A stretch of DNA of 64,000 nt from Toxonevra muliebris (Eukaryota > Arthropoda > Insecta > Diptera > Pallopteridae): contig OY829326.1 of the NCBI GenBank assembly GCA_963691655.1, positions 79,043,235 through 79,107,234 on the forward strand, in the 5' to 3' direction. The position numbers and the translations under genes were made by a program. A model generated the notes under the pieces. The model ran no database searches. It worked only from the letters and a program-made list of their open reading frames with translations, and was not told the origin of the DNA. This document shows, piece by piece, positions 11,377 to 21,283 of the stretch. Each line of letters opens with the position of its first letter. Within the stretch, counting starts at the first letter, position 1.

Positions 11377-11879
11377 ATGTTAGGTTATGGGTAATTCCAG
11401 CAAGTTTCGACTTAAAAAAACGGGATGTGACAATCCTTTAAACTTGATGACTTTTTGTAAGCCAATAGAGAAAATTATAGGATTTAAGAATATGGACTTT
11501 TTTTCTTATTATCTCTTATGGTTTGCGTGCAGTGGACACTCAAAGTTTTCGAGCATGCGCCAAAGAGTCATTTTCAAGATCTCATAACTTTCGTTTTATG
11601 AATGACAATTTAACAATATGTAGCTTGTCGAAAATACGGCGGACTTTAAGAAAAAAGTAAAAAAAAAATAATTTCAGGAACAAAATTTATCAAGGGCATA
11701 AGATCTTTCAAAGATATGTGAATATCTCAGGAAGTACCTTTTTTTGTTTTTAAATTTTATTATACTGCAGGCTTAAGAATGTTCGTGATTGGTTCATATT
11801 TTATTTTAACTTTTTCTTCTCAAACTTCAATAAAAACGAATGAAAAAATTCAATAGTTTTAGAACTTTTCAATGACTTC

Positions 11880-12101
11880 CCATTTTTCTTATGATAAGAT
11901 CATTTTACATGTATCATGCCTGGAGATATTATTAATTTGTATTTTAAATTTCTCAAAAACTATTCACAACATTGAAAATATGAGAATTTCGATGAAACCA
12001 CTGACCTCAAGTTGTACGGAAACATTGCACTGACCGTTCTTTTATGGAAACATTAACAGCACCAAAAAATAAACTTGTGCATGATTATGTGGAAAGAATT
12101 A
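11880..12101 (+). repeat. Left arm of a large inverted repeat
   Basis: This arm reads ...CTCAAAAACTATTCACAACA, then CCTCAAGTTGTACGGAAACA, then ACTGACCGTTCTTTTATGG. All recur in reverse complement at 13366-13628. The spacer (12102-13365) is 1264 bp. Identity is roughly 85-90% by eye, with a short insertion in the right arm. Confidence 0.85.
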
Positions 12102-13365
12102 GTTAGTTGTTTAGGCATGACAACATTGTTTTGACAATGTCCCTAATTTAACCCGATTCAGGAATAACAATGTATCTCTCGGTCTTTTGCCACTCCTTTC
12201 TTAACCTTTCGCCCTTGAGTTGCGGTTTGAGTTTACCTTTGAAACAACTTGAACATTGCAAAGACAGTTGAAAGAGATCCATCCAATTGTGCGGTACGCG
12301 GAAAAAACCCCATCTTTTATAAATCAAGGTGACACATAAAACATAAAAATTCAAGTGATAATTTGGAATAAATAAGAAACAATACGACATGTTAAAATCC
12401 ACCCTTAAAAACTCAACCGCATACCTACGCAACATATCCACAACATCCGGAAATTAAATACAACTGCCAACCAACTAGAAACGTGTAACAAAATCTACAT
12501 TTACTTTAAACAATTAAGCAAAAATATAAAATTTGATCAAAATTGAATTATAAATGAATAAATAAATAAATTTTTTTGTGAACCCTAAAAACCTCCTCAT
12601 TTACAGCACAACTAAACAATAGTTTTCGGAAAACTATCGTAGTACAAGGCGAAGCATATAACACTATGTTTATTTATGTTTTTAGCAACACATGGAAATT
12701 GTTTAAAGCAAAAATTTGGAAAATATATTACTTTCCAGATGACTGATTTGTCCAATAAAAAATGCTTGTTTTTGCTCTATCACATAGCAAAAATATGTGC
12801 GATAGGCTTGGTGGCGCTTTGAAACGACTCAAGCGAATATACTGAGAACGAAAAATTATTGGAAACAAGATTTCTAGAAGTAACTCCAGTATAATTAGTT
12901 GGTTTTAGTCGATAGGAATCCAACATAAAGGTCGAAATGGAGTTCTGTGTTATCTATGCAATATTTACACCTGCCAACGTACGAAAAAAAATGGGTGTAA
13001 ACATTTTTATGCTTTTATTTTTTCACCAATTCAAATGTATTTGTTATTTTTATATTTGTAAAAATTTTACGGTTTTTGAAGTTAAATATATTTTGTTTAT
13101 CCTTCCGAATATACCCTTTAAAAAATTTACCATGTGTTGTTGAAATTGCAATTATGTTTGTATACGTAAGCTCTCCACATTTCATACAGTATATTCCAAA
13201 AGGATGTGCACTGCGCCTTATTCCAGTGGCAACTCTATGCTACGTCTTGTAATACGAAAGAATAGTTATCTGAAAAGTCTAATAAAACCATAAACTCAAA
13301 CTTCTTTAAATTTTCCATATACGAGCTATGTTGTTCAGCAATGAACGTATAACGTCTGAATCTGT
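12102..13365. other. Spacer of the inverted repeat
   Basis: This is AT-rich with no recognisable transposase. A 97-codon minus-strand frame (12148-12441) ends in a KGERLRKEWQKTERYIVIPE-like sequence. I cannot assign it and treat it as unproven. Confidence 0.35.
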
Positions 13366-13628
13366 TAATTCTTTCCGAAAAATCATGCATAAGTTAATTT
13401 TTTGGTGCTATTAATGTTTCCATAAAAGAACGGTCAGTGCAATGTATCCGTACAACTTGAGGTAAGTGATTTCAACGAAATTCTCATATTTTCAATGTTG
13501 TGAATAGTTTTTGAGAAATTTACAATACAAATTTATAATATCTCAAGGCATCACCGTTGAAATTAGCGTCCACAAGTTATATAGATACTTATGATATACG
13601 TATAATGTTCTTATCATAAGAAAAATGG
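13366..13628 (-). repeat. Right arm of the large inverted repeat
   Basis: Reverse complement of 11880-12101, with about 40 extra bases between the GAGATTTACAATACAAATTT-like block and the final CTTATCATAAGAAAAATGG block. Confidence 0.85.
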
Positions 13629-13867
13629 AAAAATGAAAAATATATTTGACTTAGTTATGCTCAAAATCTTTTTTCAAGGGTCTGGGAGTTTTTGGCTCTC
13701 GTGTATATCACGAATTTAAAATTCCAAAAAATCTTCGATTGGACATCATTGAGGTAAATATGTGAGATTCCGCTCTTTTTTCTCCTTTAACCCTCATTCT
13801 TCTGACAACTTTTACACCTTCAATCTATTGAAAAGTTACACGTATACTAAATTATTTAGCTGAGCTG

Positions 13868-14240
13868 TCTAAAGCGGTGTAAGAAACACTTCACTCCGAT
13901 TGATCTCAGCATGATCTACACCAAACATATCTGCCACAAAATGGAGTATAATTCGTACCTATGGGCAAGAGCTTCACTAACGCAACACCGAACGATAAAG
14001 CTAATAAGAGACAGTAGGGTTTCCAGCTCTATTTACTGTGACTGTGTGACTGTTTTACCGGTATTTTCATGGTAGATGTTCCCGTGAGATACGGAATTTG
14101 ATGCCACCAGTTCATTTGTTACCCAGACCTACTCGAACCGCAAGCGGTAGTCACGCATTCCACGTGGATATGGTACTCCAACGCACTGTAATGGAACAGA
14201 AATCGTTCTTTTCTCTGTCGTTCAACAAGTTCATGCGATT
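13868..14240 (+). pseudogene. 3' end of a non-LTR retrotransposon ORF2
   Basis: Plus-strand frames give KMEYNSYLWARASLTQHRT (from about 13939), then text matching the family segment HRR...LSLFYRY..G.CS (about 14030-14090), then MPPVHLLPRPTRTASGSHAF (14101-14160). This is the conserved C-terminal tail of Jockey/RTE-like insect ORF2 proteins, after the RT domain. It is broken by stops and frameshifts. The minus-strand fragment at 30835-31345 could be from a related element. Confidence 0.75.
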
Positions 14241-14535
14241 TCAGACGTTAGACTTTTTTCTTTGGGGTTTTGTTAAAAGTAAAGTTTATGACAACAATCC
14301 TCAAACGATTCGAGATCTAAAAGTAAACTTCAGTGGCGCTATAGCTGAAGTGGAGCCGGCTTTATGCCAAAAAGTCGGCGCTACAGTGCAAAAGGAGCCG
14401 TGGTAGCCATTTACATGATGTGTTATTTCACTTATAATTTTCCCTACCATCCGAAAAATAAAGATTTTTGTTTTTTTCGCTAAATCTGTGAGTTTTATTT
14501 AAAAAAGAAACCCTACAATTCTTTTTGAAACATCC
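14241..14535 (+). pseudogene. 3' end of a mariner/Tc1-type transposase gene
   Basis: The frame reads LDFFLWGFVKSKVYDNNPQT (about 14248-14307) and then DLK...IAEVEPALCQKVG, ending at TAG 14404-14406. DFFLWG..KSKVY, with its catalytic aspartate present, is typical of the third block of insect IS630/Tc1/mariner transposases. The end near 14535 (TTTTTGAAACATCC) resembles the TTTTTGAAACACCC end seen at 61876. The rest of the transposase is missing, and it is joined in frame to the retrotransposon tail on its left. Confidence 0.75.
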
Positions 14536-16487
14536 TTTATATAATTTTTCTACCATTTTTTTGGTCTAATTTACGAAGAAAAATGAAACATCCAACTTTT
14601 GGGAGAGAGCCCCAGGATGGACATAGTATTGAGATAATGCTCTAGAAATAATATGCAAATTTTAGGCAAAATCTTCTGAGTCACAGTTCGGGCATGTGCA
14701 ACAGGGACCGCTTATTTTGGTGCGCTTTAAGTGCACTTCTCTCTTACACTCGTTGTTGAAAAAATTTTCGGTGCATGCCTCATTGCTATGCTTAATTTTA
14801 ATTTTCAACTCCAATGAAAAAATACACATCTCCATCTTAGGGCCACCAAAATGTCATCTTTGGGAACTCGATGTCATTTTTTGAGCGTCAGTAAAAGTTT
14901 TTTCACAAACACAATATCAATCAAACCATTTTAGAAGTTTATTATACGATAAATAATAGGCTTATAGCCATATTTACCTGTTAGAAATTATAAGTTTAGA
15001 TAACTTTACTACACGGAACGAAAAACGTTCACAAAATGAGTGAATATCAACATTAATCGAAAGAAAATAGTCATTAATTTTGAACCAACGTATTTGTTCA
15101 TAAAAAATAATGATCGCAGTTTGACAATAAGATGACAATATTTTTGTACTTACACCTTTTTCAACAGCCATGGCAATACTTTCGGTTTCAGGGTCGAAAT
15201 TTTATATATATGTATATTATTCCCCTTTTTTTGGTTCTATAAAAATTGAGCTTTTCCAACTTAAAATTTTTAAACAATTCCTTCAGATGTTCGAACTTCA
15301 TAATTTGTACCAGTACATATTTATCTGGAAAGAAAACAGAATATTTATCAATTTTGAGAACCGAAATTATCAAAAAATGAATAAAAAAGAAACATACAAG
15401 CCTTTGAAAAAATTGTACATGCTACTTTTCACTTTCCTTGAATATTGCAATAGCATTTTTAAATCGCTATCTTGAGTTGTTTTTCCTGAAGCCTCATCAT
15501 CTGGTAGTATAAACGAAGATTCAGAGTCTTCATAAAAGTTAAGAAACAGATATTCTACCGTTGAGTTTATTTTGGTGATTGCTTTTACAGCTTTACATTT
15601 TTACTAGGGAATAATTTACCTTGAGTCGAACGAAAAATTGTCCTTTTACTTGATCAATGAAACTGGTGGTCTAATAATTTCTGAAATTGGGACAACTGCA
15701 TTCTCCAAGTAAACTTGGGTCCATTTCCAACGCCATATAGTGTTTTTTGTATAAAACATTTCTAATTTGTGACAAAATTAAAAAACCGATGCAAAAATGT
15801 TATGAACTGAATTGAATTAGTATAAAATTTATAAAATAAGAAAATAAAATACTTTCCTCAGTAATTACGTAAGAGTTTGAAATTGAAGAAGTTGAGCATT
15901 CACCAGCAGCGTATCTGTTTGCGGTGTGTTCGCCGGCAGCGTTTTTGAATGTAGTACATTCGTCGTTTGCTCTGCTCGGAGCGCTAGCGTTCGCAATTTA
16001 ATTTTTTTCCCAACAATGGTATGTGTTTTTGTTTCAAATGTCTTTTATAAATATTAAGAACATTAAACAATTGCACGCAAATTATCTTTGTTGGAAAGGA
16101 AATGCATCTTTTTTAGATGATCAAAAAAACAAATTAATAGAATTATGTTTTTTAAACACAAACTACAAATCATTTTAAATTTAACACGTTGGAAAACTTT
16201 TATTCCAGTTTTTTTTACCGCTTCACACCAAGTATGTATTTTATTAGATATATATATTTTAATTTTAAATATATTTTATAATCACGTTCGGGAATATTCG
16301 TTTTAATACTTTTGCAGCTTCACATCAACGTTCACTCTTTTCCACTGCCAACGCGTATTGTGAAAATCAGTGATGCCAGCTCTTTCACCCCATTGCCAAA
16401 TATTCAAATAAAATCAGTGGAGTTTAAAAAATTGGCTAAACTTCGGAATTTTCAAAATAATTAGATGCAATTTTTGCTGTATGTACT
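14536..16487. other. AT-rich sequence with a GC-rich 30-bp periodicity
   Basis: No gene was identified. At about 15897-15990 there is a GC-rich patch of three loosely similar units of about 30 bp built around TTC.CC.GCAGCGT. It is open on the minus strand (NASAPSRANDECTTFKNAA-like). At 16368 a CAGTGATGCCAG motif resembles a hAT end, without a convincing partner. Confidence 0.35.
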
Positions 16488-16926
16488 TTAACCCATTAAT
16501 GCGAACAACAAAATTAGAAAATGCAGAAGAAACAAACTTTGGGAAATCTTTTATTTATAGATTAAAAAAAGAAGAAAATTTCTATGCAAAAAAATAGCAA
16601 TTGGGTTCAAGAAAAAAATATAAATTACTTATATATTAATTTAGAGCTGATACTAAAGCCATACAATCCATCAGCTTCTATCAAAATATCAAGCACTTAA
16701 ATTGTAGAAAACAATCAATTTTTTTCGCTTTCTAACAAAATTTTGTGTTTGTATTGCAATATCACCAGATAAAACAAATTTTGGAGAGAACAGCATATAT
16801 CAGAATTTTCTAGATTATTACATGAACGAAATAAGCCCATTTTCGTTGGCGAGTAACTTTGCGTGTGGTCTTAAATGAGGTTTTCACTTCGTCCTTTAAA
16901 AAGGACTCTATGCATTAATAGGTTAA
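16488..16926. mobile_element. piggyBac-like MITE (431 bp between TTAA sites)
   Basis: TTAA at both ends (16488-16491 and 16923-16926) flanks inverted termini CCCATTAATGC and, read inwards from the right, CCTATTAATGC. A TTAA target and CC-starting termini are the hallmarks of piggyBac-type elements. No transposase is present. A second, mariner-interrupted copy lies at about 2771-3047. Confidence 0.8.
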
Positions 16927-17545
16927 TTTAAAAAATAAAAAAAGCAAAATAAAAATAAATATGATTATTACCTTAAAATGTAAGTGACAAAGTAACAAAT
17001 AATACTTATTATGAACACACTTTGAAAAAGTAAGCTAGTAGTTACAAATTACCTGCATGAAAAAATCATTTACAAATCGCCATATATCATAAAAAGTAAA
17101 AATTTATTTCCCGCCATATCATTTTTCCCTCCCTCACACAGATGAAAAAAGTTCGTTGGCATCACTACTGCAAACGACAACTATGCCATGTCCCGTTACT
17201 CAAATATGGTATATCGTATTGCGATTTTAATGAACAGTGTTCATAAAACTTATACATAAATCGCAAAAACTAGAAAAATTTTGAGTTTGTTCGACAGAAA
17301 GATTTATGATTAAAATCAACCAACTATTCACAAACTTATATCAACATTTTCATTAAGTTAATGGAATATTCAATGAAAATAATGAAGTTATTCATAAAAA
17401 CGACACAAAAATTTTTATGAATGCAATTCATTAAAAATTTATGAATTATTTTTTTCCGTGTACAACCATAAAATGTCAAAAAAAAACTTTTCGAAATCAA
17501 ACATTTTCGTCGTGCTGTCACCTTATGCAAACATTTTATACTCAA
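16927..17545. other. AT-rich sequence, no gene seen
   Basis: Nothing recognisable. 17150-17170 contains GTTGGCATCACTACTG, hAT-end-like, not convincingly paired. Confidence 0.35.
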
Positions 17546-17613
17546 TGTCCATCTTGAAGCCCTGTCCATCTTGGGGTCCTATCCTTCTTGGGGCCCTGTC
17601 CATCTTGGGGCCT
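17546..17613 (+). repeat. 17-bp minisatellite, four units
   Basis: Four head-to-tail units of exactly 17 bp, each close to TGTCCATCTTGGGGCCC: 17546-17562, 17563-17579, 17580-17596 and 17597-17613. Each unit differs from the consensus at one to three positions. Confidence 0.95.
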
Positions 17614-17756
17614 TCTCACCCACCTTTTGAAAAGCGTAACTTTCCTACCGGTTTTCACACGGTCATTTTTAGAAATGGTGAAATTATTAGAGATCGAGAT
17701 AAAATTTATGAATAACAAATTTAATGCTTGTGGCTAAGCAAATGGTATCGGAGGGA

Positions 17757-18157
17757 AAGTATCGATACTATACTAATTTGAAGTATCGACCGAAAAGTAT
17801 CGGGTACCCAAAAGTATCGACATAAATGTACTCGATACCTAAAGTATCGGGTTTCGATACCTAGTGTAGAAAAAAATTATACAATGCGCTTAAAAAATTT
17901 GCGAATTATGTTCAAATTTTTGATTTTTGGAAAGTACATAAATAATGAAATCATATACCTATATATATAAATAATATATTAAAAATGAAGATAATTATTT
18001 AATATAGATAAATATCTCACCCTAACTACAAAACTGTAGTAAAAATTTTTGCACTGGAAATTTTGAAAAGTATCGAATTTCGATGCCTGCATCAATGTAC
18101 TCAATGAGTACAAGTACTCATAACATAAGTATCGAGTAAAAAAGTATCAGGTAACGG
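17757..18157. repeat. Cluster of AAGTATCG motifs
   Basis: AAGTATCG recurs at about 17757, 17782, 17797, 17812, 17839, 18069 and 18127. A related AAGTATCA lies near 18145, and GATAC/CGATAC appears in both orientations. The first copy forms TATCGATA, identical to the fly DRE core. Two sub-clusters are separated by AT-rich DNA. This may be subterminal repeats of a DNA transposon, or a protein-binding array. Confidence 0.6.
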
Positions 18158-18950
18158 TTTGTTGGTTTGTTGCCCGCTTCAAATGAAATGCCCCCTATGT
18201 AAAATCCTAGAACGTTATTATATACATACAAATTAGAATATTTCTTCTCTCCATTTTATACTGTATATATTATATATGTATAACCAGTTTAGTTCTTCTT
18301 TGTAGAGTTCTCCAAACCAATATCTTATATCCTGCTACAAAAACAAAAGTCTGCAATGAAAGAACAAAATGGAATTACAAGTTAGTAACGATGCTGCATT
18401 ATGCATGCAAATAAATAAAATTCTCCTGGGGCAAAGAAAAGTCAACACTTTCATAAATACAAACAGCATTCACAATAATAGCAGCAGCAACAACAATAAC
18501 AAGCCTAAGAGTTGTTGAGCCAAACAACAACAAATTACTAAGCTCAAATTCGCACCTTACGATACAATCGCAACGAGAATTTTTAAAGTGTGCTGCTGTG
18601 GCGGTTGCTGTTGCTACTTGCTGCTGTTGCTCATCACTTCTTTGCAATATATAGTTTTTTTTTATGTATGCAACAACAACAACAGAACAAAAATAATAAT
18701 AATGTAATAGTAAAAGCAGCAACGCCAACAACAAAGACAACAAAAAATGACAACTTGTAAAAAAGTGTAAATTTTAATTACAACAACATGTTAAGCTTCT
18801 GTTTGCGCAGCAACTACAATTACAAATATACACATGCATATGCAGCAACTTTGGTACACTCACACACACGCATACATACATACATTTGTGCAATATATGG
18901 TGACATATGTTGGAATAGGATAGGCAAAGTGGACATATTTTTGAGCTGCA
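18158..18950. repeat. Microsatellite-rich non-coding DNA
   Basis: Interrupted (CAA/CAG)n tracts run from about 18480 to 18740. A (CA/TACA)n tract lies at about 18857-18890. Long frames here only translate the repeats. Confidence 0.6.
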
Positions 18951-19383
18951 TTAAGGATTCGCGCGTAGTTTTAAATTTCTCTCCAAGTATGTCTCCAAGT
19001 AGTTCCAATTCTGTAAGCAGACATAGAGATAACCTCAAGATTTTATCTTATTGTGGTTGTAGATTTTTACTGTTAACTTCTTTTCTTTAAATATTTGTCA
19101 TTCACCAATAATTCACTATTTAAGCCTTGAGGATTATTTCAAAGTGTTGAAAATAGACAGTCAAGGTCCGCATTTTGTTCAGATGGGGTTACAACTGCTT
19201 CGTGTAGCTAAGGATTCGCTAGTATCTTCTCAACTTTATACATATTATAAAAACTATATATATGTATATTATATAATTATATTATAATGTATGCGTGTAA
19301 ACTTCTCTATATCGCTATCAACTCCGATCCTTTTAGATAGTGTCAAATTCTCAAGCAATATTTTTTTTACCTTATTCTTTTAG

Positions 19384-19432
19384 GTACGCAAGTTCACCAA
19401 GGAAGAGGCAGAAGTTATAAGCAAGAGCAAGG
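19384..19432 (+). CDS. Candidate internal exon 1 of an unidentified basic protein
   Basis: A strong acceptor (TTTTTACCTTATTCTTTTAG, ending 19383) precedes a 49-bp open segment reading VRKFTKEEAEVISKSK, plus one base. The donor is GGTAGG at 19433. The frame enters in phase 0 and leaves in phase 1, which is the phase that the only open frame of the next candidate exon needs. A possible upstream exon ends at 19012 (frame SPSMSPSSSNS, donor GTAAGC) and would also join in phase 0, but its start is unclear. I do not recognise the protein. No cDNA support is available. Confidence 0.45.
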
Positions 19433-19529
19433 GTAGGGAGGGGGGTGTTCTGTACTCTTGTGCATAAGTATTTGCAAATATTTGTCTAGTTTGCATATGT
19501 GTGTCTTTTATTTCTAAGTTATTTTTAAT

Positions 19530-19858
19530 TTTTTGCAGCAGCAAACAGCAATTTGTCTGAATAAGCGCTTCCGTTCCGTCCAGCCCATCTCCTTTTGCAT
19601 TTATCCATTTTGTCTTTCCACTTGTCCACTTGGTTATCTACTACTTTTCTCAAATGCTGTTGACAATTTTGTCGTTGTTGTTGGTATTGTTGGCTGCTGC
19701 TACTGCTGCTATAACTTTTGCTTTTTGCTATCGCTTGAGTTCATCTCACTTTACACATTAATTATCACCTTTTTGCATCTACATTATTGTTTTTTGTTGC
19801 TTCTGTTGTTTGTTGGTAATGTTGATATTACTGGTCAGCAAAAAAAAAAAAAAAAATA
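19530..19858 (+). repeat. Pyrimidine- and TTG/CTG-rich tract
   Basis: TTG, CTG and TTTTGC simple-sequence DNA ends in a 16-17 base poly-A at about 19840-19857. A 108-codon plus-strand frame is open here but translates to runs of V, C and F from the repeats. It begins at a good acceptor (TTTTTGCAG, ending about 19540). Confidence 0.5.
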
Positions 19859-20802
19859 AGCAGCTACAGCACCAATGGCAGTGACTGGTGACAGTAGCAA
19901 TGTAAATATCAGTTGCCAACAAATGTAATCCAACCACATTGTTTAGCTTATGAAAATGTTGACGTTGTATGCTGCAATAGCTGCATTAATGGCTGCTCCT
20001 GAGAATGATAAACATGACAGTTGACAATATTTAACAACGAATATTTTTACTTTAGGAAAACTTTCATATCCAATTGTGGAAATTGTTGGATCTGAAATCA
20101 GAAGTCAAAACCACTGCAAGACCATGACTGGTTGCTTTTGCCAATAATACGTGAAGTCTGGATATAAAATATTCAGAAAATAAGCAAATTTATTAAAAAA
20201 TCCTAGAAAGAAGAACGTTCACATACGTTTACTGGAACTCTGCGTAGCATATTTCTACAAGAATGAAAATAACTTATATTTTCATCTCGAATCTTAACGG
20301 ATAAAAATCAGTTAAATACCAGAACCCATAAAACTCTTCTAAGTACGACTTTTATTTGAGTGTTCAGGAAGGCTTAAAAATAGTAAAATTGACTGCAGAA
20401 TATTTTTATGAAACGTATTAACCTTTTATCTCCCTTTCGTAATTTTTCTTTTTACCACAAGAGTCTGCATTTTTATGCTCAAGAAATTTTTTAGGCTTTG
20501 CATAAAAAAAATATACCTACAAAATTTCAAAAATTTGTGACCATTAAAGAATATTTACAAAAGAATTTTGACATAGCAAAATAACAATTACTATTAGATT
20601 ATTAGATATTACTATTTTGGTCCATTTGGTAAAATCCAGTATATCTTAGATCATATATACTTCATTATTTTTTATTACCATGATTTCTTTTGTACTGCCC
20701 ATGAAGAGATATACTTTATATTCTTGATTGTTTTAATTATCTAATGTATATTAATGCTATTGTAAGTATTAAGGAAAATGAGATTCTGTAATTGTGTAAT
20801 AG

Positions 20803-20872
20803 GCATGAAACGTAAGCAAACGCTAGGAGAGAAACGGCACCACGATGAGAAAAGGAAGAAACGACAGCAGCT
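20803..20872 (+). CDS. Candidate internal exon 2 of the same basic protein
   Basis: The exon follows TAATTGTGTAATAG and ends at a perfect donor, GTAAGT (20873). Only one frame is open: GC|ATG AAA..., reading MKRKQTLGEKRHHDEKRKKR and then QQ, with two bases left over. The other two frames stop within four codons. The single base from 19432 plus GC completes a Gly codon, so both exons join in frame across a 1370-bp intron. The segment is about half Lys/Arg/His, as in nuclear or RNA-binding proteins, but this does not identify a function. The acceptor is weaker than the donor. Confidence 0.45.
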
Positions 20873-21243
20873 GTAAGTTTTCGACGCACATCCACATAGA
20901 CATTCCTCTGTTGTACACACTAGGAGAATTAAAAAAGGAAGCTACAACAATCGGCACATGACAAGCCTTGGTTATATGACAATCCGAAACTCTAGTTCTA
21001 TAGTTAAGACTTTCGTAATATTTAATTTTAAGGCCCGACCATGCTCAACTTAAGCTAGCATATGCCAGCATGTGCAAAATATCGAATGTTCAGCATTATA
21101 TCGAGTCTATTGCATACGCAAACTTTACGATCTCTGTTCGTTAAGTAAGGAAAACATGACAGAGCCTTAGAAAATTTATAAATATTCCGAAATGTTTCGA
21201 TTTATTGGTAAAATTTGTATGGTATATTTGAATGCATTTTTAG

Positions 21244-21283
21244 GGCCCAGGGGGAGTCCAAGAACACACTTCTTCATACATAA
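21244..21283 (+). CDS. Candidate terminal coding exon 3 of the same basic protein
   Basis: The acceptor TGAATGCATTTTTAG ends at 21243. Joined to the two bases left by exon 2, the frame reads L-AQGESKNTLLHT and stops at TAA 21281-21283. The segment is GC-rich compared with its surroundings. AATAAA-type signals at about 21515-21535 could end a short 3' UTR. Alternatively, frame 0 is open to a donor-like GGAG|GTAATC at about 21308, but that phase does not fit exon 2. This is the least certain of the three. Confidence 0.35.

Noticed and set aside
12148..12441. 97-codon minus-strand frame in the inverted-repeat spacer
   Set aside because: The second half looks protein-like, but there is no homology, splice logic or composition shift to support a gene.
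14974..15171. A first exon with ATGGCTGTTGAAAAAG before GTGTAAGTAC on the minus strand
   Set aside because: Only five codons precede the donor-like site, a stop lies shortly upstream, and no partner exon fits.
16368..17171. A hAT element bounded by CAGTGATGCCAG and a TGGCATCACTA end
   Set aside because: The ends do not align at their outermost bases and the flanking octamers differ. A separate piggyBac-like MITE lies inside.
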